46,196 bases of DNA. Source: Dehalococcoidia bacterium (GTDB taxonomy: Bacteria > Chloroflexota > Dehalococcoidia > Lucifugimonadales > UBA3495). The translations under genes and the position numbers were made by a program. Positions 1 to 8,850 of this stretch are shown here, piece by piece. The first letter of the stretch is position 1. The number at the start of each line of letters is the position of its first letter. The notes below the pieces were generated by a model that made no database searches, was not told where the DNA came from, and saw only the letters and a program-made list of their open reading frames with translations. Location: assembly GCA_003523055.1 (NCBI GenBank), contig DPHC01000002.1:514975-561170 (forward strand), in the 5' to 3' direction.

Positions 1-46
1 GACATGTCTCTGTAGCGTAGTAAACGAGATAAAAAGAAAAGAACTA

Positions 47-571
47 ATGAAAATTGTAATATACGCGATCTTGCCTCTGATATTATTTTTAATAATACCA
101 ACCAACAACACACTTAATGCTCAAGACTCTCACATAGAATTGGTTTATTCTCCCTATAAACTCTATTATCATCAAAGTGTTTCCGCTATAGCATTAGAAA
201 AAGCCACAGTCACAATCCAACTGTTTGAAGCAAGTACCAATCGCTCAATAAACGGAGCAGACCTCAAAATCACTGTAAAAAACCCTACTACAAACATAAC
301 AGGATGGGCTCATGCAGTGCCTTTAAATGCATATTCAAATATTTACAACGCTGAATTAAATTTAAAATCCCCTGGAATATGGCAGACATCACTAACAATC
401 GACGGTGAGCTTGGAAAAGTATCTTTACCTTTAGAAGATATTTTTATAAGAGAAACTCCCAGTTTTACCTATGGAACAGTCATATTCTGGGCCATCACAT
501 TAATTATAGTCATAGGAGCCATAATCATATTCAGAACTGCCCCTAAACGACGATCACATTCCGTTGATTAA
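47..571 (+). CDS. FixH/YtkA-like membrane-anchored protein
   Basis: A 174-residue protein with a cleavable-looking signal peptide (residues 1-25, ending near LNAQ), a beta-rich extracytoplasmic domain (about 30-140) and one membrane helix (about 145-163) followed by a basic tail. The topology and the central domain resemble FixH/YtkA-like proteins found beside cytochrome oxidase assembly genes; this is a fold-level resemblance, not a firm family match. Its stop overlaps the start of the downstream ctaG-like gene by 8 bases, so the two are surely co-transcribed. A role in copper handling or oxidase maturation is inferred from that neighbour only. The frame stays open to the left window edge, so the ATG at 47 (weak purine-rich leader, no clear ribosome site) is a reasonable but not certain start. 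Confidence 0.6.
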   Translation: MKIVIYAILPLILFLIIPTNNTLNAQDSHIELVYSPYKLYYHQSVSAIALEKATVTIQLFEASTNRSINGADLKITVKNPTTNITGWAHAVPLNAYSNIYNAELNLKSPGIWQTSLTIDGELGKVSLPLEDIFIRETPSFTYGTVIFWAITLIIVIGAIIIFRTAPKRRSHSVD

Positions 572-1418
572 AATCAATTTACTGCATACAGGGTTTGCAG
601 GTATACCAACTCCTTTGTATTACATAAATGTAATACCTATAATAATTTGTATAGCGTTGGTAATCTTTTATATACGTGGTACAAAAAATAATCGTAACCC
701 TAGGTATCGTCCATCTAATTGGCAACGGGTATCTTTTTTTGCATCGGTAGTAGTGTTGCTAATCGCACTAGAACCTCCCATAGATCTTTATGCTGATGAT
801 AGTTTTACGATTCACCAGATACAACATGCTCTATTGCGAATGGTTTTCCCTCCTTTATTACTACTGGGAACTCCTTTGACACCGTTACTGAGAGGTATAC
901 CAGCTTGGGGTAGACAAAAAATCATAAAACCGCTGTTATCGTCCAAGACAATCCAAGTTTATTATTCTTTTATAACAAATCCAGTAGTCACAGCAGTAAT
1001 ATACATAATCACTTTGTATTTCTGGCAAGTTTCTTTTGTTCACAATGCTTCAGTTGAAAATATCCTGATACATCAAGTGATGCATATCACAATGATAGTA
1101 TCTAGTCTGCTATTCTGGTGGATGATGATTGATAGTAAGCCTCACACATCCAAATTGCATTATGGAATAAGAATTTTATTCCTAGGATTGTTAATTTTCC
1201 CTAATACCTTCTTAGGTTCTATAATTACTTTTTCTAGTACAGCATTTTACACAGCGTATAACCCTGCAGATAGCCCATTTACAATGTCTCTTCTTAGAGA
1301 CCAACACATAGGAGGACTAATATTGTGGATGTCAGGAGATATGATGAATGTTATAGTTGCAGCTGTGACTATGGGTGTTTGGTACAATAAAGAAGAAGGT
1401 AATTCTCAATATACCTAG
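564..1418 (+). CDS. ctaG: CtaG-family cytochrome c oxidase assembly protein
   Basis: Polytopic membrane protein of 284 residues with about seven hydrophobic segments. It carries the conserved histidines of the Caa3_CtaG family: H84 and H88 (HQIQHALLRM), H170 and H174 (HQVMH), and H248 in RDQHIGGLILW followed by GD. Members of this family are needed for formation of the copper centre of caa3-type oxidases in the membrane. The start is TTG at 564, inside the end of the preceding gene; no ATG lies near the N-terminus, so translational coupling is likely. No oxidase subunit is in the window; they may lie to the left of it. About 180 bases with no convincing gene separate it from the next gene. 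Confidence 0.85.
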   Translation: MIKINLLHTGFAGIPTPLYYINVIPIIICIALVIFYIRGTKNNRNPRYRPSNWQRVSFFASVVVLLIALEPPIDLYADDSFTIHQIQHALLRMVFPPLLLLGTPLTPLLRGIPAWGRQKIIKPLLSSKTIQVYYSFITNPVVTAVIYIITLYFWQVSFVHNASVENILIHQVMHITMIVSSLLFWWMMIDSKPHTSKLHYGIRILFLGLLIFPNTFLGSIITFSSTAFYTAYNPADSPFTMSLLRDQHIGGLILWMSGDMMNVIVAAVTMGVWYNKEEGNSQYT

Positions 1419-1596
1419 CTTTAACATCAAAAACAGGAGCACAAACTTGGGCGTTAGGTACTCTCAAAATATTCCAGACTCGTCTACCACTTTTACTTCG
1501 GAACGTCAAAAAATTACTGAACTTACTTTAAAGATTCGAGTATCTTGCATTTCTTCGAATAACTCTGACATATTAAGTAGGAAAAGAGAATAATAA

Positions 1597-2676
1597 ATGC
1601 CAAATGCTAAACAAACAAAATTCAGCTGGTTCATACCCATAGATGGAGATGGACATCATGCAGGCACAAAATTTCCTGAGAGAGAACCTTCATTTGAGTA
1701 CCTTTCTAAAGTAGTTGAAACAGCAGAAAAGCATGATTTTTACTCTTTATTAATACCGACGCGCTTTGCTAACGGATTATTTCTTGAAGAATCTCCTTTG
1801 GCAGAAACTTGGACAACTGCTACTGCATTAGCTGCTATCACAAAAAATATACGGTTTTTGATCGCAGTTAGGCCGGGGTTCATACCGGTGGGATTATTCG
1901 CACAAATGGCGGGTGCCTTGCACCAAATATCCAATGGCAGAATTGATTTAAATATAGTGCCAGGAGGAATCCAAAATGACTTTGAAAGACTTGGACAGTA
2001 TATCGACCATGACGCGCGGTACGAGCGAGCCGTAGAGTTCATACAAGCATGTCAAACTCTATGGAACAATGATGGACCTGTTCAATTCAACGGCGAATTC
2101 TATCAACTCAACAATGCTTATTGCTCACCAAGACCTATGAACAATACTCCACTTTTCTATTTGGGTGGCGCCTCTCCTAGGGCGATAGACATGTCAGGCA
2201 AATTAGCAGACGTACACTTAAATTGGATTGAACCATTAGAACCATTCACTGAACTAATCAAGAAGCTTAAAGAGAGTTTCTATGCAAATAATAGAATTCC
2301 ACGACTCGGGTTGAGAACACACTTAATAGTTAGGAATACAAATGAAGAAGCGTGGAGAGCTGCTGCGGAATTAATATCGAAAGCCGATCCTAAAGTAAAA
2401 GCGCAAAGAAACACATCCACTCAAGGCACTGCCATGGTTGGACAAATATCTCAATCTCAAAAAGTTAAAGACCACAAAGTTTCTGAACACTTGTGGAATG
2501 GATTGTCAGAAGTTCGAGTTAATTGCGGTACTGCAATTGTCGGTACTCCAGAAACAGTAGCAGAAGAACTGACCAAATATAGAGAATTAGGGATAGAAGA
2601 ATTTATCCTATCAGGCTTCCCACACATAGAAGAGTGTGTTCGGGTAGCTGAGGATGTCATACCTCTTATGCAGTAG
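1597..2676 (+). CDS. SsuD-like FMNH2-dependent monooxygenase
   Basis: 359 residues, close to the length of alkanesulfonate monooxygenase SsuD. Seen: the luciferase-like TIM barrel with RPGFIPVGLFAQMAGAL (92-108) and SNGR (112-115) followed by the VPGG loop, YLGGASPRA (188-196), and a C-terminal LSGFPHIEE that mirrors SsuD. Enzymes of this family use FMNH2 from a partner reductase and O2 to cleave C-S bonds of sulfonates or to do Baeyer-Villiger-like oxidations. No flavin reductase or sulfonate transporter lies beside it, so the substrate is open. The purine-rich leader TAGGAAAAGAG precedes the ATG. It ends 2 bases before the end of the convergent cupin gene. Confidence 0.85.
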   Translation: MPNAKQTKFSWFIPIDGDGHHAGTKFPEREPSFEYLSKVVETAEKHDFYSLLIPTRFANGLFLEESPLAETWTTATALAAITKNIRFLIAVRPGFIPVGLFAQMAGALHQISNGRIDLNIVPGGIQNDFERLGQYIDHDARYERAVEFIQACQTLWNNDGPVQFNGEFYQLNNAYCSPRPMNNTPLFYLGGASPRAIDMSGKLADVHLNWIEPLEPFTELIKKLKESFYANNRIPRLGLRTHLIVRNTNEEAWRAAAELISKADPKVKAQRNTSTQGTAMVGQISQSQKVKDHKVSEHLWNGLSEVRVNCGTAIVGTPETVAEELTKYRELGIEEFILSGFPHIEECVRVAEDVIPLMQ

Positions 2677-2678
2677 TT

Positions 2679-3038
2679 TTACAAGTGAACTACTGCGTGA
2701 ACTCTAGGTTCTGAACTTGTCACTCTAGTTATATGGCCTTGTCCGGTCAAATCTTCAGCAAGCAGAACATCCCCTGGGTTTACTATTTGCTTAGTTCCAT
2801 CACCCAGTTCTATTTCTGCAGTGCCTGATAGCGATATAGTGAACTGTTTTCTTGGAGCACAGTGCCATTCTAGCTCGTATCCTGCTTCAGCAACTCGAAA
2901 AGTTATTCCTTTAGAAGCGATAAGGTCCGTCCCAACACCAAATGCTCCTTCAATATCAGTAAATGGAGCGAATTTCAAATCCAGTTCTTCTATGTGCGAT
3001 TGTTGATCTTCCCCAGTATAAATCCTATAAAAACTCAT
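2679..3038 (-). CDS. small cupin-fold protein
   Basis: 119 residues forming one cupin barrel. Conserved features seen are EWHCAPRKQFTISLSGTAEI (motif 1 region, about 56-75) and GDGTKQIVNPGDVLLAEDLTGQGH (motif 2 region, about 79-102), with GxAEI and the PGDVLL turn typical of the family. Possible metal ligands are H58 and the late GH histidine; a full cupin metal set is not obvious. Function unknown; small cupins of this type bind small acids or act as isomerases, or have no known reaction. It lies 17 bases downstream of an F420-type oxidoreductase on the same strand, suggesting a two-gene unit. Confidence 0.75.
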   Translation of the reverse strand: MSFYRIYTGEDQQSHIEELDLKFAPFTDIEGAFGVGTDLIASKGITFRVAEAGYELEWHCAPRKQFTISLSGTAEIELGDGTKQIVNPGDVLLAEDLTGQGHITRVTSSEPRVHAVVHL

Positions 3039-3055
3039 TGCTCAAACTCCTCTTA

Positions 3056-3946
3056 TTATTCTAATCCTATTTTATTTACAAAATGTTCCATAGCGTCCAC
3101 ATGTGATTCTACACCTTGAAGCCCAGCTCCTCTATTTTCAATACCAATGTGAGTAGCTCCCAATTCTCGCCATTTCTCTAATTCCACTTTGATACTATCA
3201 TCAGATTTCCCGGCTGTACGAATTCTACCTTCTAATAACAATGATGCCGGATCTCTTGAATTATTCAACATTATATTGTTAACTTTATCAATCATTACCT
3301 GTCCTTCTTGTCCAGGGCCAAAACTTGGGCACCAGCCATCAGCATATTTTGCAACTCTCTCCAATACAACCTTTGGAATACCTTCTCTTAAACTACTACC
3401 GGCCCCTAGCCAAATCGGGATTGGAGCTTGTGGTAACGGATTTATTCCCGCGTTTGTTATGTGATGCCAATCACCATGATAATTAACAGATTTGGAAGTC
3501 CATAATTTCCTCAATACCTGTATTTGTTCTGTAGTAACTGCTCCTCTTTTTGAAAAATCCATGCCTAGTGCTTCAAATTCTACATGATTCCATCCTACAC
3601 CTATCCCTAAACGTAGTCTGCTATTACTTAGTATTGCTACTTCTGCCGCTTGTTTTGCTACTAAAGCTGTAGATCGCTGAGGTAATATCAATATTCCTGT
3701 CATTAATTTTATTCTATCGGTAATAGCTGACATAAATCCCAAAGTAGTAAATACCTCATTTATGATGCTTTTATGAGTATAATTGTGTCCTCTCACGTGT
3801 TCATGGACTTCTGGATCAGCGCCTAAGACATGATCGGCTACAAAAATATGGGAAAAACCTAATTGTTCTGCTCGTTGTGAGAATTGTAATATATCTTGCC
3901 TCCCAGCATTAAGTTCTGTTTGTGGAAAGATGATGCCTATTTCCAT
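3056..3946 (-). CDS. LLM-class (F420-type) oxidoreductase
   Basis: 296 residues with the luciferase-like barrel of the probable F420-dependent subgroup: FVADHVLG near the N-terminus, the TGILILPQRSTALVAKQAAEVAILS strand-helix pair, and GIGVGWNHVEFEALGMDFSKRG, the phosphate-binding and specificity region typical of that subgroup. Members transfer hydride to or from F420, or use FMN; the substrate cannot be predicted. It is the first gene of a two-gene minus-strand unit with the cupin. About 130 bases separate it from the divergent two-component operon. Confidence 0.83.
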   Translation of the reverse strand: MEIGIIFPQTELNAGRQDILQFSQRAEQLGFSHIFVADHVLGADPEVHEHVRGHNYTHKSIINEVFTTLGFMSAITDRIKLMTGILILPQRSTALVAKQAAEVAILSNSRLRLGIGVGWNHVEFEALGMDFSKRGAVTTEQIQVLRKLWTSKSVNYHGDWHHITNAGINPLPQAPIPIWLGAGSSLREGIPKVVLERVAKYADGWCPSFGPGQEGQVMIDKVNNIMLNNSRDPASLLLEGRIRTAGKSDDSIKVELEKWRELGATHIGIENRGAGLQGVESHVDAMEHFVNKIGLE

Positions 3947-4049
3947 TTGTCACTCCTTTCTACTTAAATATCGAAAAAATACAATACCTGCACAATAACA
4001 AGTCAAAACACTCGCATTACACACTCATTATAAATTAAAATGATATACA

Positions 4050-4055
4050 TATAAT
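4050..4055 (+). promoter_or_regulatory. -10 element of the two-component operon
   Basis: A perfect TATAAT lies 22 bases before the response regulator ATG, in an AT-rich intergenic stretch. No good -35 hexamer is seen 16-18 bases upstream, so only the -10 box is claimed. Confidence 0.45.
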
Positions 4056-4077
4056 AGTGTGAAGCGTTGAATTAAGC

Positions 4078-4872
4078 ATGGATACAGAAAAGAAACAAGG
4101 ATTAATACTAGTCATAGATGACGAATGGGAATCAGCAATAGTAAAACACATGTGTAGGAAATTGGAGGAAGAAGGATGGAGAACGCTATGTGTAGATTTA
4201 GGTGATACTCCCAAAACAGGTGACAACTATGAAAATTACGCATTATATGCGATTGAGGACAACAACCCTGATGGAATTCTTCTTGACGTGAGATTCGGCG
4301 AACACAGAGATGATCAATTCAAGGGATTAGAAATTTTACAGAAAATTGTCAAACAATATCCTCGACTACCTGTTCTAATGTTTACTCAATACGCTCAAGG
4401 ACCAGAACGAGAAATTGCCGTAAGAGGAACTCTCCAATGGAATTCTCCAGTAGATTTTATCGATAAACTGGCTGGTGCAGACGAAGTCATTCTAAGACTA
4501 CGAAGATTAATAGGTGATACTCCAGAAATTATGAAATTGGGAGAACTAATATCCTTGGATATAAATAACAAAGTAGTCTTTATACATAAGCCAGGGGTCT
4601 CGCCCACATTGATAGATGATATAAACGGAATCAAGTTTGAAATATTAAAAGAATTAGCCATAACTTGGTATAAAAGCCCATCTGAATTGGTACCATTTAA
4701 TAAGCTTGAACGATATTTTGAAGGTGAAGAAGCACGGGCATCTCTAAGAGTTAGAATCCGAGAAATAAAAGATTCATTAGGCAAAACAATGGGAATACGA
4801 TTTGGAGCAAGTGACTTAATAATGAATATACGAGATCAAGGGTATAGGTTATCCCCTCCTGATCACTACTAA
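4078..4872 (+). CDS. response regulator, receiver plus winged-helix output
   Basis: 264 residues. The receiver domain (about 8-140) has the acidic pair D14/D15, phospho-acceptor D70 in GILLDVRFG, T103 (MFTQ) and K130 (FIDKLAG). The loop after D70 is longer than usual (GEHRDDQFKG) and so is the stretch between beta-2 and beta-3. The C-terminal part (about 170-264) fits an OmpR/PhoB-type winged helix, ending in IRDQGYRL as that family does. It should bind DNA when phosphorylated by the kinase encoded immediately downstream, whose ATG overlaps this stop (TAATG). Targets are unknown; autoregulation of this operon is likely but not shown. Confidence 0.85.
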   Translation: MDTEKKQGLILVIDDEWESAIVKHMCRKLEEEGWRTLCVDLGDTPKTGDNYENYALYAIEDNNPDGILLDVRFGEHRDDQFKGLEILQKIVKQYPRLPVLMFTQYAQGPEREIAVRGTLQWNSPVDFIDKLAGADEVILRLRRLIGDTPEIMKLGELISLDINNKVVFIHKPGVSPTLIDDINGIKFEILKELAITWYKSPSELVPFNKLERYFEGEEARASLRVRIREIKDSLGKTMGIRFGASDLIMNIRDQGYRLSPPDHY

Positions 4873-5843
4873 TGTATAACTACCCTACATTACAACGATT
4901 ATGTAAATTATTGGGATTGTTTGTATCATCAATTGGAATTGTACTAATACTAATATCTCCGTTATTCAGTACTGAATATTTTCCATATGTCTTAGTTATA
5001 GAGCCCATTACCTACGCTGGAGTGCTTTGTGCATTATTAGGGTTTGCGTTGATCTCAGCAGCTTACGTGCTTCCAAGATTCATTGGTAAGAAAACATCTA
5101 CAGGAGTAGATCGTGGAACAATGGAGCAATGGAGCTTAGTAACCCAAAGATATTTTGAAATGTTCCATCATGACCTTGGGCGACCTCTCAGCAGAATATT
5201 AGGGAAAGAACGAGAGCTTCGAGCATCTCTAAAATATAATAATGCCGAAGATAGTGAAGGTACAATAGATTTATTAGATGAAATAGAACGCCAGGTCCCG
5301 AATTTCAGATTAATGATGTCAAATATTCAAGCACTAATTCAACTTGAGTTACCAAAGACTTCTTCAGAAATCCAACCCGTTGAACCAGAAGCAATAATTC
5401 GAAAAATAATAGATAGGTACACCCCGATAGCTAAAGAGACTGGAAAAGAAATCACTTGGTGGAGTGACCCTCAATCGTTTGGAGTAGTGTCTTCCAATAG
5501 TGCAGCCATCGAACACATTGTTACAAACTTAGTTGATAACACAATGAAATTTGCAGATAAGTTCATAGAAATATGTTTGACTAAAAATGAATATGTTTTC
5601 CAAGTCAAGGTGAGAGATGACGGCCCTGGTATTGAACCTGATTACCAAAGACGTATTTTTGATCGTGGTTGGACCCCAGAAATCGGAAGAGGGCAAGAAA
5701 AAACAAGCTCTGGGTTAGGATTATTCATTGCAAACACGTTAGCGAAGGGATATGGCGGTGCAATCAACGTAGACAGCGATAATTCTAAAGTGAATTCATA
5801 CACTGAGTTCACTTTAGAATTACCAATTATTAAAGTAAAATGA
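4872..5843 (+). CDS. sensor histidine kinase, short-loop membrane type
   Basis: 323 residues. Two membrane helices (about 11-31 and 40-67) are joined by a loop of only about eight residues, so there is no extracytoplasmic sensor domain. Next comes a dimerisation/phospho-acceptor helix with H100 in HHDLGRPLSRIL, then the ATPase: N-box around N219 (HIVTNLVDNTMKFA), G1 DDGPGI (249-254) and G2 SGLGLFIA (280-287). All catalytic boxes are intact. The short loop is the hallmark of intramembrane-sensing kinases, which usually need an accessory membrane protein. The gene overlaps the regulator upstream (TAATG) and the lipoprotein downstream (ATGA), so the three are translationally coupled. Confidence 0.88.
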   Translation: MYNYPTLQRLCKLLGLFVSSIGIVLILISPLFSTEYFPYVLVIEPITYAGVLCALLGFALISAAYVLPRFIGKKTSTGVDRGTMEQWSLVTQRYFEMFHHDLGRPLSRILGKERELRASLKYNNAEDSEGTIDLLDEIERQVPNFRLMMSNIQALIQLELPKTSSEIQPVEPEAIIRKIIDRYTPIAKETGKEITWWSDPQSFGVVSSNSAAIEHIVTNLVDNTMKFADKFIEICLTKNEYVFQVKVRDDGPGIEPDYQRRIFDRGWTPEIGRGQEKTSSGLGLFIANTLAKGYGGAINVDSDNSKVNSYTEFTLELPIIKVK

Positions 5844-6727
5844 AAATTATGCCTAAATACAGTAACATAACGAAATCGGCCTATATATTATGTAGTTTGA
5901 TACTATTATTGCTAGCAACCACAGCTTGCTTCTCAGCTCTAGACAGAGTCTCGTTAGATAATGCTTCAAGTAATTCCTACGTGTCAAAGCCTATGCAAAA
6001 CGACGCTCCTAAACCAACTTCCGCTAGTCCTACTTCCACCCCACAAGCGCCAGTTCCTACGATATTGCCTGACAAGATCAGTAATCATGATGTAAACCTC
6101 AAACCAACTATAGCTTCCTCTAACAAACCTATGGATATAAATCCAACCCCTACTGCTACAGTCTACGATGAGGTTACATCTATAGCAGAACCTATAAAAC
6201 TTACAAAAATCCTAAACGTTAAAGGTCCTGAGGATAACTCTTCTTTTTCATCTGACTCTATAATAATTTATGGGGACTCTGATCCAGGTTCTGTGATAAC
6301 TATAAATGACGACCCAGCGCAATCTAAAAATGACGGTGGATTCTATGGTGAAGTGGACCTAGAAATCGGAATTAACACCTTCACAGTTAAGTCGACGGAT
6401 GTAAATAACAATCATTCTTCAAAAGTTTTAAATATATTTAAAACTTCACCCCAGTCTTTGTTCCTTAGTATCACACAACCTCTGAATCAGACAACTATAA
6501 CTTCATCATATGTTCAAATATCTGGAATCACATCTCCAAACACCAAGGTGTATATCTTGGGGATGCCAGTGGGAACACAAATTGAAAAACTAGATGGCAA
6601 CAACATTGTCGCAACATTTAATCATTTGGTGGCATTAAGCGCTGGATTAAATCTTATAGAAATAAAAGTAGAAAATGAACAAAATGAATCTCTGAGCAAA
6701 TTAATTTCTATAATACATGTTCCTTAA
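5840..6727 (+). CDS. secreted lipoprotein with two Ig-like domains
   Basis: 295 residues. A hydrophobic N-terminus (about 14-29) ends at ATTAC with C30 as the likely lipidated cysteine. Residues about 50-110 are a Pro/Thr/Ser-rich linker. Two beta-sandwich repeats follow (about 115-200 and 205-295), each opening with a 'P.N...SS...I.G.S.P...V' pattern and ending in a 'G.N...VK..' strand, like bacterial Ig-like or glucodextranase-B domains. No catalytic site is seen. The ATG lies inside the stop of the histidine kinase gene, so it belongs to that operon and may be its sensing or target partner at the cell surface (inference). A second ATG three codons in is possible. Confidence 0.75.
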   Translation: MKIMPKYSNITKSAYILCSLILLLLATTACFSALDRVSLDNASSNSYVSKPMQNDAPKPTSASPTSTPQAPVPTILPDKISNHDVNLKPTIASSNKPMDINPTPTATVYDEVTSIAEPIKLTKILNVKGPEDNSSFSSDSIIIYGDSDPGSVITINDDPAQSKNDGGFYGEVDLEIGINTFTVKSTDVNNNHSSKVLNIFKTSPQSLFLSITQPLNQTTITSSYVQISGITSPNTKVYILGMPVGTQIEKLDGNNIVATFNHLVALSAGLNLIEIKVENEQNESLSKLISIIHVP

Positions 6728-6743
6728 ACTCAAATTTAAGGAA
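6720..6743. terminator. AT-rich hairpin between convergent genes
   Basis: A perfect 9-bp stem (TTCCTTAAA with TTTAAGGAA) with a 6-base loop spans the stop codons of the lipoprotein gene and the convergent oxygenase gene. Its position fits a bidirectional terminator, but the stem is AT-rich and no T-tract follows. Confidence 0.4.
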
Positions 6744-7974
6744 TCGTAGTTTCTGCATTAATTTTCTTTCCAGTTGCAGGGTCAACCTCAAAAGAGCTAA
6801 ATAATTCTAGTTCTTTACCTATTTCTTTTACCGCTGGTATAACCTCTTCTCCCATTAGTCTCAAGCTACGCATTTGATCTTCATGGGTCATAGCACCATC
6901 ACCGTCCCAGAAGAATATGCTTCCTGGTCTCAAATATTCCAGAACATGTTTTATTTTTGGAATAACAGTTTTGGGAGTGCCACTGATAATAGTCAAGTCT
7001 TTTACTTGATCTTCATAAGGTCTCCTGTTGGTACCAAATCGGCCAGTAGGGCCAAATTTCGCAGCTTGCAATCTATTAGAAGTACGAGATGTATGACCAG
7101 GCAGGCCCATAATAGCTGGGTTAACTTGTCCTTCATTCCCAGACAGAAATGGGTTACTAACTCCCGACAAGAATTTTCTTGCCACTTCATCAGCTTTTTC
7201 TTCGGTTTCATCCACGTGAACTTTAAATAGATAAGCTAAATTTTGGGTACCCGATTCATAGCCGTTTTCTTTAGCGGTATCATGATATAACTGGAATGCG
7301 TCTTTCGTAGGTTCCAATTTAGTAGCTAACAATACCAAAGGATATCTATGCTCTGCTGTCCATTTTACAGTTTCAACACTGACGGTAGATGGTATCCAAA
7401 TTTGTGGGTGAGGTTGTTGTAAAGGCCTAGCCCATGGATTTACATATCTATATTGATAATGTTTACCTTCCCATCGCCAAGGGCCTGGTTCTGTCCAGGC
7501 TTTTATTATAAAATCGTGTGCTTCCTCGAATCTTTCACGGTTAAAGTGAGGAGGAGCATTATGGGCGAAACTCTCTCTTCCTCCCCCTCGTACAAATCCA
7601 GAAACTAGCCGACCATATGAGATCATATCTATCATAGACAATTGTTCAGCTAACCATAATGGATCATCCCAAATGGGCAAAACATTGCCTAAAATAATTA
7701 TCTTTGCTTTTTTTGTTTGCCTGGCTAATATTGCCGCTCCTATGTTAGTGACTCCTTGCATACAAAAGGGAGTGCTATGATGCTCATTCAACATAAACGC
7801 TTCAAAACCCATTTCTTCAGCATACATTTTTTCATCTAAATAGCGGTTATATAATCCGGCTCCTACTAGAGGGTCATAATGAGAATTACTAATACCCAGA
7901 TCAGTACTCTGAGTACCCATAAGTCCAGAAGTATCATCTTGCCATGGTTGTTCAGTAAAGTGTCCAATTAACAT
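6736..7974 (-). CDS. large luciferase-like (LLM) monooxygenase
   Basis: About 412 residues, the longest of the four luciferase-like enzymes here. Seen: the N-terminal strand IGHFTEQPW, GFEAFMLNEHHS (the EHH of bacterial-luciferase-alpha-like enzymes), ILGNVLPIWDDPLWLAEQLSMIDMIS, GRLVSGFVRGGGRE (flavin phosphate loop) and QPHPQIWIPS. Enzymes of this kind use reduced flavin and O2 for hydroxylation or Baeyer-Villiger oxidation. The ATG at 7974 is chosen over a TTG one codon earlier because AGAGGAGC lies at proper spacing. It follows an alpha/beta hydrolase by about 30 bases, a natural pairing if the oxygenase makes an ester or lactone (inference). Confidence 0.87.
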   Translation of the reverse strand: MLIGHFTEQPWQDDTSGLMGTQSTDLGISNSHYDPLVGAGLYNRYLDEKMYAEEMGFEAFMLNEHHSTPFCMQGVTNIGAAILARQTKKAKIIILGNVLPIWDDPLWLAEQLSMIDMISYGRLVSGFVRGGGRESFAHNAPPHFNRERFEEAHDFIIKAWTEPGPWRWEGKHYQYRYVNPWARPLQQPHPQIWIPSTVSVETVKWTAEHRYPLVLLATKLEPTKDAFQLYHDTAKENGYESGTQNLAYLFKVHVDETEEKADEVARKFLSGVSNPFLSGNEGQVNPAIMGLPGHTSRTSNRLQAAKFGPTGRFGTNRRPYEDQVKDLTIISGTPKTVIPKIKHVLEYLRPGSIFFWDGDGAMTHEDQMRSLRLMGEEVIPAVKEIGKELELFSSFEVDPATGKKINAETTIP

Positions 7975-8007
7975 CAAAAAGCTCCTCTAAATAAAATTTA
8001 ATAGTCA

Positions 8008-8805
8008 TTATTTCAAAAATTCAGACACCAAGTGTACAAATTCGTCAGGTTTTTCAATTTCAGGGCGATGTCCACAGTTTTTAACAACTTTTAGAATGGA
8101 TTTGGAGATATTTTTTTCGTAAATTTCCCCTGAATTTAGCGGTACTATCTGGTCGTTATCTCCCCAGATTATTAAAGTCTCTAAATTTTTAATTCTGTCA
8201 AGTAAATTCGGTAGCCCTGCATAATACATGTAAGGTTTCCAACTTACACGGCAAGTAGACTCACGAGCATATTCCCATTCAATAGCTAATTCTTCTGAAA
8301 CATCATCTGGGCATACTATTTGGTATTCTGGAACTGCTGCTGGGTTAAAAAAACAATTTCTTTGAAACACATCTGCAGTAACTGAAAACATATCAAAAAT
8401 TTCACCTTCATCTGGTTTTATTCCTGCGGCGCCTACTAAAATCATTTTATTAAATATAGTAGGGCACATAACTGCCATTTCAGCAGCAATCCATCCTCCA
8501 ATTGACAAACCTAAAACATTGACTGGAGAGATAGCCAGTTCGTCGATTGCCTGTAGGTACCAGCCGGCCAAGTCACGCATGTTCATTATCCATTCTGGTT
8601 GATCTGAACCCAAGCAACCAGGATGAGATATGGAATAAATTGTGTGGTTTTCTGATAATTGTTTTTGAAATTGAAGCCAATTAGAGTTTCCCATTTCATC
8701 ATGCAAGATAAGTAGAGGATCACCTGTTCCAGACTTTCGTAACTTAACTCTAGTATTAGCCAACATTACTTCTTCTTCAATAGGTGTCTTGTTATCAATC
8801 GCCAT
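8008..8805 (-). CDS. alpha/beta hydrolase
   Basis: 265 residues, single hydrolase-fold domain. Nucleophile S101 sits in GLSIGG, the acid is D216 or D218 in WGDNDQIVP, and the base is H246 in CGHRPEIEKP, so the triad is complete. The oxyanion region is LHDEMGN rather than the usual HG. This family covers esterases, lactonases and C-C hydrolases such as MhpC; the exact substrate is not readable. Start ATG with GAGGATAG upstream. It sits between a glycosyltransferase and a luciferase-like oxygenase on the same strand and most likely works with the oxygenase. Confidence 0.85.
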   Translation of the reverse strand: MAIDNKTPIEEEVMLANTRVKLRKSGTGDPLLILHDEMGNSNWLQFQKQLSENHTIYSISHPGCLGSDQPEWIMNMRDLAGWYLQAIDELAISPVNVLGLSIGGWIAAEMAVMCPTIFNKMILVGAAGIKPDEGEIFDMFSVTADVFQRNCFFNPAAVPEYQIVCPDDVSEELAIEWEYARESTCRVSWKPYMYYAGLPNLLDRIKNLETLIIWGDNDQIVPLNSGEIYEKNISKSILKVVKNCGHRPEIEKPDEFVHLVSEFLK

Positions 8806-8850
8806 TCAACTATCCTCAAAATACTTTATTACTGTACAAGATAACGGTAC

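Noticed and set aside
1..20. Possible end of an upstream gene (stops at 13-15 and 18-20)
   Set aside because: Only a few codons are in the window, so neither frame nor product can be judged.
1375..1593. 72-codon reading frame after ctaG
   Set aside because: It starts inside ctaG in another frame, has no ribosome site and its product has no family look or hydrophobic core; the 178-base gap is treated as non-coding.
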